The notes under the pieces: generated by a model
Database searches by the model: none
What the model was told of the DNA's origin: nothing
Seen by the model: the letters and a program-made list of their open reading frames with translations, nothing else
Position numbers and translations under genes: made by a program
In this document: one piece after another, positions 17,121 through 24,863 of the stretch
Layout: each line of letters opens with the position of its first letter
Numbering within the stretch: the stretch's first letter is position 1
DNA from: Paenibacillus sp. BSR1-1
GTDB taxonomy: Bacteria; Bacillota; Bacilli; Bacillales; Cytobacillaceae
Direction: 5' to 3'
NCBI RefSeq assembly: GCF_030403775.1
Contig: NZ_JAQMWQ010000017.1
Location: 60,204-124,203, forward strand
DNA: 64,000 nucleotides

Positions 17121-17953
17121 GTTTTTCCTCCTAGTTGGTTTAACACATTTTCCCGCATTCTTTCAGCATCAGGAAAAATCCCAGTCCATTTTTCAAAAGC
17201 AAGGGCCCCCTGAAAAATAAACATATCGATGCCGTTTTGGATGCTTGCTCCTTTTTCTTTTGCTTTCTGCAAAAATAGGGTCTCAAGCGGGTTGTATATT
17301 ATATCACATATTAATGCTTGTTTATTTAAATTTGTCACGTTTACTGGCAATTCCGCAATTTTTGGTGACATGCCTATCGTCGTGGTTTGGATGATTAAAT
17401 CATATTCCTCTAAGTTTTTGCTTGCCTCATCCAATGTAAAGGCGCTGGATGAAATGCTGTATGGGCAAGCTTCAATGAGATCAGAGGCCTTTTCCACCGT
17501 ACGATTTGCAATGTCTATTGCCAGCACTTTTTCCTTAGCTAAAGTGAAATAAATTCCTCTTGCAGCGCCGCCTGCTCCAATAAGTAAGACTTTCTTTCCC
17601 TCTATAGAAGGCATGTACAGCTTTAATCCCCTTAAGAATCCAGGTCCATCTGTATTGTATCCGATTAATTTGCCCCCATCATTGACAACCGTATTAACTG
17701 CTCCAATATTTAAAGCCAATTCCTCTACTTCATCGAGGAAGGGAATAATAGCGCTCTTATGCGGGACCGTTATATTAAATCCGCCCACCCCAAGTGCTTT
17801 CAATCCTTTAACAGCATCCTCCAAGTCTTCATTCTTGACATGGAAAGGCAGATAATGAGCATCAATTTGATAATACGAAAATAAATCATTATGCATAATG
17901 GGAGACATGGAATGTCCAATTGGATCCCCTAGTACTGCAAATAATTTTTTCAT
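17114..17953 (-). CDS. aroE: Shikimate dehydrogenase
   Basis: NADPH-dependent reduction of 3-dehydroshikimate to shikimate for aromatic amino acid synthesis. The N-terminal substrate domain has GDPIGHSMSP and NITVPHK (catalytic Lys); the Rossmann domain has LIGAGGAARGI. ATG at 17953 follows GAGGAGA with five bases spacing, better than the upstream in-frame start seven codons away. 279 residues, full length. It lies 28 bases downstream of yqeH. Confidence 0.96.
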   Translation of the reverse strand: MKKLFAVLGDPIGHSMSPIMHNDLFSYYQIDAHYLPFHVKNEDLEDAVKGLKALGVGGFNITVPHKSAIIPFLDEVEELALNIGAVNTVVNDGGKLIGYNTDGPGFLRGLKLYMPSIEGKKVLLIGAGGAARGIYFTLAKEKVLAIDIANRTVEKASDLIEACPYSISSSAFTLDEASKNLEEYDLIIQTTTIGMSPKIAELPVNVTNLNKQALICDIIYNPLETLFLQKAKEKGASIQNGIDMFIFQGALAFEKWTGIFPDAERMRENVLNQLGGKTC

Positions 17954-17981
17954 TTGTATCTCCTCATCCCACATTCTATCT

Positions 17982-19088
17982 TTAAATTAATGATTTTCGG
18001 ATTAGCGTTTGAACTCCCTTAGGTACGTAAGCAACAACCTTTGCCCCTGGCTCATTCACCGTTATCCAGCCAAGCCCCGAAAAAACAATGTCTGTCTTGG
18101 CTTCTTTAATGATAAATTCCTGTTTAACGAGTTCAGGGAACGAACCTAGTTGCTCTTTTCGTGGAGGGGTCAGCATTTCTCCGACATGCTTTTCATACAG
18201 CTCAGTGGCATTTTCCGTTTTGGTTCTGTGAATGTTAATGTCATTGGAAAGATAACAAACAAAAGATCTTCTGCCTCCGCTTACATAATCAAAACGGGCA
18301 AGTCCGCCAAAAAACAAGGTTTGGCCCTCATTTAATTGAAATACCTTTGGCTTTATTTCCTTTTTCGGAGTAATAACTTTTAAATCTTTCTTATCAACAA
18401 AATGAGCCATTTGATGATGATTGATGATTCCTGGTGTATCAATTAATGCTTTCTCATCATCTAAAGGAATTTCAATAATATCTAAAGTAGTTCCAGGAAA
18501 GTGAGAAGTGGTGATAACATCCGCCTCCCCTGTTACCTCTTTAATAATTCTATTAATAAACGTGGACTTACCAACATTTGTACAACCAACAATATAAACG
18601 TCCTTACCATTACGTATATCATCGATTGCTGCTGCCGTTTCTTTAATATTCAAGCCTTTTGCAGCACTAACAAGGAAAACCTCCTCCGCCCTCAGGCCGA
18701 GTTCGCGGGCTTCTTGTTTCATCCAGTGAATTAATTTATTATGTTTAACCGATTTAGGTAATAAATCAACCTTATTTCCTACAAGCAGAACTTTGTTGCT
18801 TCCTACAAACCGGTGCAATCCAGGCAGCCAGCTGCCATTAAAATCAAATATGTCGACAATCATGACGATTAAAGCATCAGATTTACCAATTTCATTTAAG
18901 ATCTTTAAAAAGTCATCGTCTGTTAAATCCACATCTTGAACTTCATTATAATGCTTTAAACGAAAACATCGCTGACATATAATGGTTTCCTTTTCTAAGG
19001 CGGAAGCAGGAGCAAATCCTATTTTCCCAGGATCTTCTGTTTGAACCTTTACACCGCATCCCATACATACATATTGTTGGTCAATCAC
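17982..19088 (-). CDS. yqeH: Ribosome biogenesis GTPase YqeH
   Basis: Circularly permuted GTPase needed for 30S subunit assembly. A four-cysteine zinc finger (CMGCGVK...CQRCFRLKHYN) is at the N-terminus. The GTPase motifs come in permuted order: G4 (GNKVDLLPK), then G1 (GCTNVGKSTFINRI), then G3 (DTPG). A C-terminal RNA-binding region completes 368 residues. GTG start at 19088 within reach of GGAGGA, which overlaps the end of yqeG. Confidence 0.96.
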   Translation of the reverse strand: MIDQQYVCMGCGVKVQTEDPGKIGFAPASALEKETIICQRCFRLKHYNEVQDVDLTDDDFLKILNEIGKSDALIVMIVDIFDFNGSWLPGLHRFVGSNKVLLVGNKVDLLPKSVKHNKLIHWMKQEARELGLRAEEVFLVSAAKGLNIKETAAAIDDIRNGKDVYIVGCTNVGKSTFINRIIKEVTGEADVITTSHFPGTTLDIIEIPLDDEKALIDTPGIINHHQMAHFVDKKDLKVITPKKEIKPKVFQLNEGQTLFFGGLARFDYVSGGRRSFVCYLSNDINIHRTKTENATELYEKHVGEMLTPPRKEQLGSFPELVKQEFIIKEAKTDIVFSGLGWITVNEPGAKVVAYVPKGVQTLIRKSLI

Positions 19089-19091
19089 AGC

Positions 19092-19607
19092 CTATTCCTC
19101 CCACTGAAGCATGCCTTTTTTGCGGAACCAATTCAAAATTCTTCGTTCTGCAAAGCGGTTAAATTTTGTAAAAAATCCGTCTGTCTGCGCTACAGGAACA
19201 ACTAGTATCGTATGGAACCCGCTTCGGTTTCCTCCCAGTACATCCGTTAATAATTGATCGCCAATAACCACTGTCTCTTCTTTTTTTAGCCCCATTTGTT
19301 GCAGGGCTTTGTGAAAAGCAGGTCCCATTGGCTTTTTAGCCCGAAAAATAAACGGGATATTGAGCGGATCGGAAAAAGCCTTCACTCTTTCTTCATTATT
19401 ATTAGAAACAATTGTGACAAGGATATTTTGTTTTTTAATTTCATCAAACCATCTGATTAAGGCCGGAGTCGCATTGGGGCGGTCCCATTCCACTAATGTA
19501 TTATCCAAATCCGTGATAATCCCTTTAACTCCGCGTCCTTTTAATTGTTGCGGAGATATATCAAGAATGCTTTTCACATGTTCATCGGGTAAAAATTGTT
19601 TTAACAC
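19092..19607 (-). CDS. yqeG: YqeG family HAD IIIA-type phosphatase
   Basis: 171 residues with the HAD nucleophile motif ITDLDNTLVEWD, TIVSNNNEERV and VIGDQLLTDVLGGNRSG. Related to phosphatidylglycerophosphate phosphatases, but substrate is not established in bacilli. GTG start at 19607 after GAGGTG. First gene of the yqeG-yqeH-aroE-yhbY-nadD-yqeK-rsfS-yqeM operon, divergent from sda. Confidence 0.93.
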   Translation of the reverse strand: MLKQFLPDEHVKSILDISPQQLKGRGVKGIITDLDNTLVEWDRPNATPALIRWFDEIKKQNILVTIVSNNNEERVKAFSDPLNIPFIFRAKKPMGPAFHKALQQMGLKKEETVVIGDQLLTDVLGGNRSGFHTILVVPVAQTDGFFTKFNRFAERRILNWFRKKGMLQWEE

Positions 19608-19803
19608 TAAGCTTACACCTCATTGATTTTTAAATAGACTTTATGGCACTTCTCATCATAACCAATTTTAACCTTTGATTCAAAGAATAAATGTCATGCT
19701 CTTATTGTTCATCAAAACACGCCAATACATGAGATTCAAAAATATGGTGAAATGATTAAAAATAAAAAAATATTTTTCGACAAATTTCAGCAATCTCAGA
19801 CTC

Positions 19804-19902
19804 TGTGGATAACGTTATTAACATTATACCCATTGAGTCAGTCCATTTTCCTCCCTTTATAAACAAATTAATCACAAGTTATCCACTGGATTATGTGGAT
19901 AA
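19804..19902. promoter_or_regulatory. Cluster of three DnaA boxes upstream of sda
   Basis: TGTGGATAA at 19804-19812 and at 19894-19902 match the DnaA box TTATCCACA perfectly on the minus strand; TTATCCACT at 19879-19887 is a one-mismatch box on the plus strand facing the last one. In B. subtilis DnaA-ATP activates sda to link replication to sporulation, so the same control is inferred here. The rest of the 418-bp yqeG-sda gap shows nothing else I can name. Confidence 0.85.
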
Positions 19903-20025
19903 TTAGAACGATTGTTCTACAGGAATAAATTTGGTAGATTTAGGGTACACCAATTGAACGTACTATTTTATGTTTGCTAATCGGCAAATAGAACCTTAAT
20001 TATCAAATCGGAGGTGGATTCTGAC

Positions 20026-20166
20026 GTGCGGAAACTGTCAGATGAATTATTAATCGAATCCTATTTTAAAGCAAGAGAACTAAAATTAAGTCAAGAATTT
20101 ATTAATCTTATTGAATCCGAAATTCACCGACGTTCCTTATATAATAAAATCAAAATGACATCATAA
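20026..20166 (+). CDS. sda: Sporulation checkpoint inhibitor Sda
   Basis: 46-residue helical hairpin that blocks autophosphorylation of sporulation kinases such as KinA when DNA replication is active or damaged. Its N-terminus, RKLSDELLIESYFKA, matches Sda. GTG start at 20026, nine bases after GGAGGTG. The DnaA boxes upstream support the expected replication-dependent control. Followed by a terminator. Confidence 0.96.
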   Translation: MRKLSDELLIESYFKARELKLSQEFINLIESEIHRRSLYNKIKMTS

Positions 20167-20178
20167 TATTCAAACACT

Positions 20179-20200
20179 GCCCTATGAGGGCTTTTTTTTT
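20179..20200 (+). terminator. Terminator of sda
   Basis: GCCCT, ATG loop, AGGGC and a run of nine T residues directly after sda. Confidence 0.9.
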
Positions 20201-20202
20201 AT

Positions 20203-20230
20203 TTAAAACAACGGCACATTAATCGTGCCG
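20203..20230 (-). terminator. Terminator of psd
   Basis: CGGCAC / GTGCCG stem (20212-20230) read on the minus strand into a T-rich stretch (TTGTTTTAAAT), just after the psd stop codon. Confidence 0.75.
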
Positions 20231-20247
20231 TCATCTTAAGAACGAAT

Positions 20248-21027
20248 TTACTTTAGAAATCCTATTTTTTCCCCAACCTTAATTTCCTTAGGAGTATGAA
20301 GATTAGCGTCAACCTGGAATATATCCTTTTCAAACAACAAAACAACCGTAGATCCAAATGTGAAATACGCCATTTCAGCACCCTTTTCTAACTCAGACCC
20401 CTTATGTGTGGTCTCGATGGAATTAACAAACATCGCTCCAACCTTTACAATCGCCACATGACCAAATTCTGTTTTAACTTCCGTAATGACGCGGTAGTTC
20501 TTTGCAAGCGTTCGGACTCCGTATTTTAACCCCAATTTATTTACAGGATAGGATTTTGCACCGAGTGTCCATTGTTTTGTTACCGTTCCATTAACTGGGC
20601 TATGGATCCGGTGATAATGGCTTGGGCTTAAATAAAGAATCATATATGTACCATTTAAGTATTTTGAAAGCAGTTCACGGTCCCCAAGCATCTCATCAAT
20701 GGAGTAGGTCTTCCCTTTTACGATAATGTCACTTTTTTCATTGATGGAACCAACATCTTCAATGACAGCATCCACCGGGCTTGCTACGGAATCATGATCT
20801 TTATTAATTATCCTCGCTTCACTTTTCAAGGTTCTAATAAAAAGATCATGAAGGGTTGGATATTCTGACAGTCCTTTATCCATTTCTTCTTGATTCAATT
20901 GATAGATTCTAGCGAAGGATGGTACGATAAACCGACTTACACGTGAACGTGCAAAGCTCTTTAATATGCGGGATGTCCACCTTCCATTCGTTAATTCAAT
21001 CAAAAGACGATACATAGGTTGCAACAT
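20248..21027 (-). CDS. psd: Phosphatidylserine decarboxylase proenzyme
   Basis: Membrane-associated pyruvoyl enzyme that converts phosphatidylserine to phosphatidylethanolamine. The self-cleavage site is the GST in YFTFGSTVVLLFEKD (about residues 225-238), which yields the alpha chain with its pyruvoyl group. Other family residues: LSPSHYHRIHSPVNG with the catalytic His. ATG at 21027 after GGGGGT. 259 residues, typical of the bacillus type. Divergent from pssA, its pathway partner. Confidence 0.95.
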   Translation of the reverse strand: MLQPMYRLLIELTNGRWTSRILKSFARSRVSRFIVPSFARIYQLNQEEMDKGLSEYPTLHDLFIRTLKSEARIINKDHDSVASPVDAVIEDVGSINEKSDIIVKGKTYSIDEMLGDRELLSKYLNGTYMILYLSPSHYHRIHSPVNGTVTKQWTLGAKSYPVNKLGLKYGVRTLAKNYRVITEVKTEFGHVAIVKVGAMFVNSIETTHKGSELEKGAEMAYFTFGSTVVLLFEKDIFQVDANLHTPKEIKVGEKIGFLK

Positions 21028-21158
21028 TAAATGACCCCCAAATAGTGTAAAAATACTCTTTACGAAAAAGCATAAAACGCTTAGAATTAAATAATATAGA
21101 ATAATCTCAAGAAATGGAATTCCCTTCTGGCTTTTTAAAAAAGGAGTGATGAGGAGAA

Positions 21159-21701
21159 ATGTTTTTATTGGACGTTTTGGATCAAACCATCAAAAAGCTT
21201 AAATCCCAAACAGCCAATGTTATTACGTTAACAAATTTATCATTGGGTGGATTTGCTATTATTTTCGCACTTCATGCCAATAACCTGCGGTTAAGTTTAT
21301 TGCTTATTTTTATTGCAGCCTTGGCAGATCGTTTTGACGGCTTGATTGCAAGAAAGTTTAATATCGAATCAGAGCTCGGTAAACAATTGGATTCCATGAG
21401 TGATATTATATCATTTGGAGTGGCTCCTGCACTATTGCTATACCAGGGAGTTTTGCATGAATTCGGCGGACCGGGCACATTTTTCACTGTATTTTATATT
21501 GGATGCGGCGCATTTAGACTTGCACGTTTTAACATTACCGAAAGCAATGGATATTTCACTGGTTTACCAATCACTGCAGCAGGATGCTTAGCAACCTTAA
21601 GCTTTTTGGCCATTAACTACGTACCATCCCAAACGTTTTTATTTATTATTATTATTCTATCCTTCCTAATGGTCAGCTCTTTTAAGCTTAAAAAAGTTTA
21701 A
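21159..21701 (+). CDS. pssA: CDP-diacylglycerol-serine O-phosphatidyltransferase
   Basis: Integral membrane enzyme making phosphatidylserine from CDP-diacylglycerol and serine. The CDP-alcohol phosphotransferase signature DG-X2-AR-X8-G-X3-D-X3-D is visible at DRFDGLIARKFNIESELGKQLDSMSD. About six hydrophobic segments. ATG at 21159; the leader has AGGAGT and GAGGAG, and a TTG two codons later is an alternative start. The N-terminus is somewhat longer than the B. subtilis enzyme. Divergent from psd with 131 bases between, likely sharing a regulatory region. Confidence 0.93.
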   Translation: MFLLDVLDQTIKKLKSQTANVITLTNLSLGGFAIIFALHANNLRLSLLLIFIAALADRFDGLIARKFNIESELGKQLDSMSDIISFGVAPALLLYQGVLHEFGGPGTFFTVFYIGCGAFRLARFNITESNGYFTGLPITAAGCLATLSFLAINYVPSQTFLFIIIILSFLMVSSFKLKKV

Positions 21702-21723
21702 TAATTCAGAAATGCAAAAATGA

Positions 21724-21758
21724 CTTGCTTGGGCAATAGCCAAGCAGGTTATTTTTTT
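21724..21758 (+). terminator. Terminator of pssA
   Basis: CTTGCTTGG, seven-base loop, CCAAGCAGG and a run of eight T residues soon after the pssA stop codon. Confidence 0.9.
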
Positions 21759-21932
21759 TAAGGCTCTTTTCGTTAACTTTGTTGCTTTTAGAACTTAATA
21801 AGGTACATTTACTTAGTTTCTAGGCAATTTTCGCAATTGTTCTTACGAAAAGATGCCACGAAGCTTCTAATTATACGGGTTGATAAACTTGTACGTAAAA
21901 CAACAATTTATGCGAAAATGGCCTTTTTAAAC
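21759..21932 (+). repeat. About 170-bp interspersed repeat, copy 2
   Basis: Homologous, in opposite orientation, to 12738-12910. It begins AAGGCTCTTTTCG and ends GCGAAAATGGCCTTTTT. It fills most of the 324-bp gap between pssA and sigK; the rest (21933-22025) is the sigK leader with GGGGGTGGAAGT just before its start. No open reading frame in it has a ribosome site. Confidence 0.85.
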
Positions 21933-22025
21933 AATAAAATTTTCTGGACAGACACAATTTCCCGTTTTCTTCATAGGAATTAATAATAGGCAGAAGCCCA
22001 AAAAAAGATACGGGGGTGGAAGTAG

Positions 22026-22742
22026 ATGTCTGGAATCTTGACAGCTCTTGGCTACTTGGTGAAAGAGATTTTGTTTCTTGTATCTTATGTGAAAAATAAT
22101 GCCTTTCCTCAACCCCTATCTGCTGCAGAAGAAAGGAAATATCTACGATTAATGGCAGAAGGGGATTCGCATGCACGCAATATGCTAATTGAACATAACT
22201 TACGCTTAGTTGCCCACATTGTCAAAAAGTTCGAAAATACCGGTGAAGATTCGGAAGATTTAATCTCCATCGGAACAATCGGATTAATAAAAGCGATTGA
22301 AAGCTACTCAGAGGGGAAAGGAACAAAACTTGCCACCTACGCTGCACGATGTATTGAAAATGAAATTCTTATGCATTTGCGGGCATTGAAGAAAACGAAA
22401 AAGGACGTTTCCCTGCATGATCCAATTGGCCAAGACAAAGAGGGGAATGAAATTTCCTTAATTGATGTATTGAAATCAGAATCAGAAGATGTCATTGATA
22501 CTATCCAGTTAAATATGGAGCTAGAAAAAATAAAGAAATATATTGAAGTGCTTGATGATCGCGAAAAGGAAGTGATTATCGGACGCTTTGGCCTTGATTT
22601 GCAAAAGGAAAAAACACAGCGTGAGATAGCCAAAGAACTTGGAATTTCCCGAAGCTATGTCTCTAGAATCGAAAAGCGGGCATTAATGAAAATGTTTCAT
22701 GAATTCTACCGGGCCGAGAAGGAAAGAAAGAAGAAAAGCTAA
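22026..22742 (+). CDS. sigK: RNA polymerase sigma factor SigK (pro-sigma-K)
   Basis: Late mother-cell sporulation sigma factor. The 238 residues form a complete protein: a hydrophobic pro-sequence of 20 residues (ending LFLVS before YVKNN, the expected SpoIVFB cleavage point), then sigma regions 2 (HIVKKF...IGTIGLIKAIESY), 3 and 4 (REIAKELGISRSYVSRIEKRAL). ATG at 22026 with GGGGGTGGAAGT upstream. Unlike B. subtilis 168, the gene is not split by a skin-type element. Downstream terminator overlaps the convergent lipoprotein gene. Confidence 0.97.
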   Translation: MSGILTALGYLVKEILFLVSYVKNNAFPQPLSAAEERKYLRLMAEGDSHARNMLIEHNLRLVAHIVKKFENTGEDSEDLISIGTIGLIKAIESYSEGKGTKLATYAARCIENEILMHLRALKKTKKDVSLHDPIGQDKEGNEISLIDVLKSESEDVIDTIQLNMELEKIKKYIEVLDDREKEVIIGRFGLDLQKEKTQREIAKELGISRSYVSRIEKRALMKMFHEFYRAEKERKKKS

Positions 22743-22753
22743 AGACAAAGTTG

Positions 22754-22784
22754 AAAAAGAGCTGGATTACTCCAGCTCTTTTTT
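22754..22784. terminator. Bidirectional terminator at sigK 3' end
   Basis: AAAAAGAGCTGGA and TCCAGCTCTTTTTT form a strong stem. The stop codon of the convergent lipoprotein gene lies in the loop, so the terminator is shared with coding sequence. Confidence 0.9.
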
Positions 22785-23735
22785 ACCGTCTTTTAATAAC
22801 ATGTTCCACGTTTTTCCACCGTCTATAGATTGGTATAAATCATTTCTATACGTGGTGAAAGCGATTTGGTTTTGATTTTTTTGATTCACCGCTAAATAAG
22901 TAATTGGATTGTCATAATCAAGAAATGGAATCGTGATATTTGTTATGCTGCCAGTAGCAGCGTTCCAAGTTTTCAAGAAAATTGAATTGTTTTCAACACT
23001 GGAAAATAAAATTGAATCACCGTTAAATGTAAGGGCCGTAACCATAAAAGGATCCGTTATTCGTTTCATCGTATTTCCATTGTCAGTAGAATAATAAATT
23101 CCTGATCTAGTTGACATCGCCATGATATCCCCATTTGTTGGGTGAACTGCCATCATTCCCAGTGAATCCGCGCCAAAATTTTGGAAAGCACTTTTTTTCC
23201 AAGTTCGTCCGTTGTCTTTCGTATAATTGACGCCTTGGCTTAATTTATCCTGCGGCTGTTCACTAATTACATAGATGGCATCTCCAGAAAAACTAGCCGC
23301 CATAAAATAAAAATCCGTATCACCATAGAAGGCTAATTTTTTGAGGGATTTTCCTTTGTCATTACTTTGTACCAAACCAAGCGGGTCTTTAAGGCCAGTC
23401 CCCTTTTGCGGAATCCCACTTGATACAAAGCCTTTTTCAATTGCCTGAAAGCCAATATATTCATGGTTATTTGTGGTTGTTTTGTACCATGCTGAATCTT
23501 TCAATATTTTTAAACCATCATTTGAAGCAACATAAAGACTATTATCATTTCCTGGAAAGCCAATTCCTCGTATATTTTCTAATTTAAATGATTTCGCTTC
23601 TACAATTTCAAATTTCGTTTTATTTACCGACTCATTCTTTGGTACTGCATTTTTTTGCTCGTTTCCGCTGCAGCCGGCAACAATCAATAAAATACCAGTT
23701 AAAATAACTTGTAATACTTTCTTTTGAATCTTCAC
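22767..23735 (-). CDS. Exported lipoprotein with BNR/YCF48-like repeats
   Basis: 322 residues with a lipoprotein signal peptide: basic N-terminus, hydrophobic stretch and a lipobox ending IVAGC (Cys about residue 22). The mature part has repeated Asp-box-like motifs (YTKDNGRTW, YSTDNGNTM, YQSIDGGKTW), suggesting a beta-propeller of the sialidase/YCF48 type. Related sequences are named F510_1955 family; no function is established. GTG start after GGAGGA. It lies 16 bases after an OmpR-type regulator and is probably co-transcribed with it. Confidence 0.8.
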   Translation of the reverse strand: MKIQKKVLQVILTGILLIVAGCSGNEQKNAVPKNESVNKTKFEIVEAKSFKLENIRGIGFPGNDNSLYVASNDGLKILKDSAWYKTTTNNHEYIGFQAIEKGFVSSGIPQKGTGLKDPLGLVQSNDKGKSLKKLAFYGDTDFYFMAASFSGDAIYVISEQPQDKLSQGVNYTKDNGRTWKKSAFQNFGADSLGMMAVHPTNGDIMAMSTRSGIYYSTDNGNTMKRITDPFMVTALTFNGDSILFSSVENNSIFLKTWNAATGSITNITIPFLDYDNPITYLAVNQKNQNQIAFTTYRNDLYQSIDGGKTWNMLLKDGKKELE

Positions 23736-23751
23736 TTTTTTCCTCCTGATT

Positions 23752-24429
23752 CTAATCCCTATCCATCCACTTATACCCCAGTCCCCAGACAGTTGTCAAA
23801 TATTCATCAACGGGAAAACCTGTTTTTCTTAATTTTTCTCTTAGATTCCGCACATGAGAATCAACCGTTCGGTCTTCTGTAGGTGCAGCATATCCCCAAA
23901 TGGTAGTTAACAAGTGTTCCCGGGTAAATACTTTATTTCGATTCTGCAAGAAAAGTCCCAAGATCGAAAATTCTTTAGGGGTAACGGGGACATTATTATC
24001 ATGATAAGAAACTTCAAAGGAGTCTTCATTTAAGAAAAGACCATTAAAGGCTACTCCCCCTTTTATTCCATTCTTTCTTCTTAAAATGGCTTCAATTCTA
24101 GCGATTAGCTCATCTTCATCAAATGGTTTAGAAATATAATCATCCGCACCCATTTTTAAGCCCTTAACCACATCGATTTTTTCACTTCGAGCGGTTAACA
24201 TGATAATGGGGATGTCCCAATTTTTTCGTATCTCTAGGCATGCCTCCCAGCCATCCATTTCGGGCATCATCACATCCAATAAGATGAGATCTGCATTTTC
24301 CTCCTCCAAATAATGAATCGCCTTTATAGCAGATGTCATTTTTATACACATATATCCCTTTGGTTTTAAATAGAGGGAAAGTAAATCTAACATTCTTTCT
24401 TCATCATCTATCAGTAGAATTTTTTTCAA
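23752..24429 (-). CDS. OmpR/PhoB-family response regulator, no adjacent kinase
   Basis: 225 residues: receiver domain with the acidic pair IDDEE, phosphoacceptor Asp in LILLDVMMPEMDGW, Thr in IIMLTARS and Lys in ISKPFDEDE, followed by a winged-helix DNA-binding domain (RTVDSHVRNLREKLRKTG). The start is TTG at 24429 with GGGGAGAGG upstream; the longer frame reading lacks a ribosome site. No histidine kinase lies next to it; the downstream gene is a BNR-type lipoprotein. Target unknown. Confidence 0.85.
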   Translation of the reverse strand: MKKILLIDDEERMLDLLSLYLKPKGYMCIKMTSAIKAIHYLEEENADLILLDVMMPEMDGWEACLEIRKNWDIPIIMLTARSEKIDVVKGLKMGADDYISKPFDEDELIARIEAILRRKNGIKGGVAFNGLFLNEDSFEVSYHDNNVPVTPKEFSILGLFLQNRNKVFTREHLLTTIWGYAAPTEDRTVDSHVRNLREKLRKTGFPVDEYLTTVWGLGYKWMDRD

Positions 24430-24589
24430 GTGCTGTCCCTCTCCCCAATTAAATCTAAAATAAATTATACTACAATTGGGTAAAAACAGATGTGAATTTC
24501 GTTTGGACAAAAGCGGACATACACGCCTGCCTATACAAGCACGGGCTAGGGCACATACCCTATTGTAAAAGGATAAAGGGGGGAATTAT

Positions 24590-24745
24590 ATGCCATATGG
24601 TTATCCATACCCGCCCGGCTTTTACCCCGTACCATATCCTGTGCAATATCCTAGCGGCGGTGGAGGATGGTATGCGCTGTTTATCGTCATCTTGATTCTC
24701 GTTTTAATTTTCGGCGGCTTGTGGTATTATTCTCGGTTTTGTTAA
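24590..24745 (+). CDS. Small Tyr/Pro-rich membrane protein (51 aa)
   Basis: A short gene with GGGGGG upstream of ATG 24590. The N-terminal half is built from Tyr and Pro (YGYPYPPGFYPVPYPVQYP), then a GGGG hinge, a single hydrophobic helix (about residues 28-45) and a short tail ending in Cys. The composition recalls YjcZ-type small sporulation membrane proteins, but I cannot assign it to that family with certainty. A terminator follows directly, which supports an independent gene. Confidence 0.7.
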   Translation: MPYGYPYPPGFYPVPYPVQYPSGGGGWYALFIVILILVLIFGGLWYYSRFC

Positions 24746-24753
24746 GAATCTTT

Positions 24754-24785
24754 GGCTTATGCAATTTTGTATAAGCCGTTTTTGT
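24754..24785 (+). terminator. Terminator after the 51-aa protein gene
   Basis: GGCTTAT ... ATAAGCC stem followed by GTTTTTGTTT. Confidence 0.85.
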
Positions 24786-24863
24786 TTCGAGAACCAAAAT
24801 ATATAATCGTTTGAAAAACATATATTATAATGAGGAAGTACATATTCAAAGGGGGTACATTTG

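Noticed and set aside
21871..22176. Minus-strand frame overlapping the sigK start
   Set aside because: It crosses the interspersed repeat and the sigK coding region and has no family resemblance.
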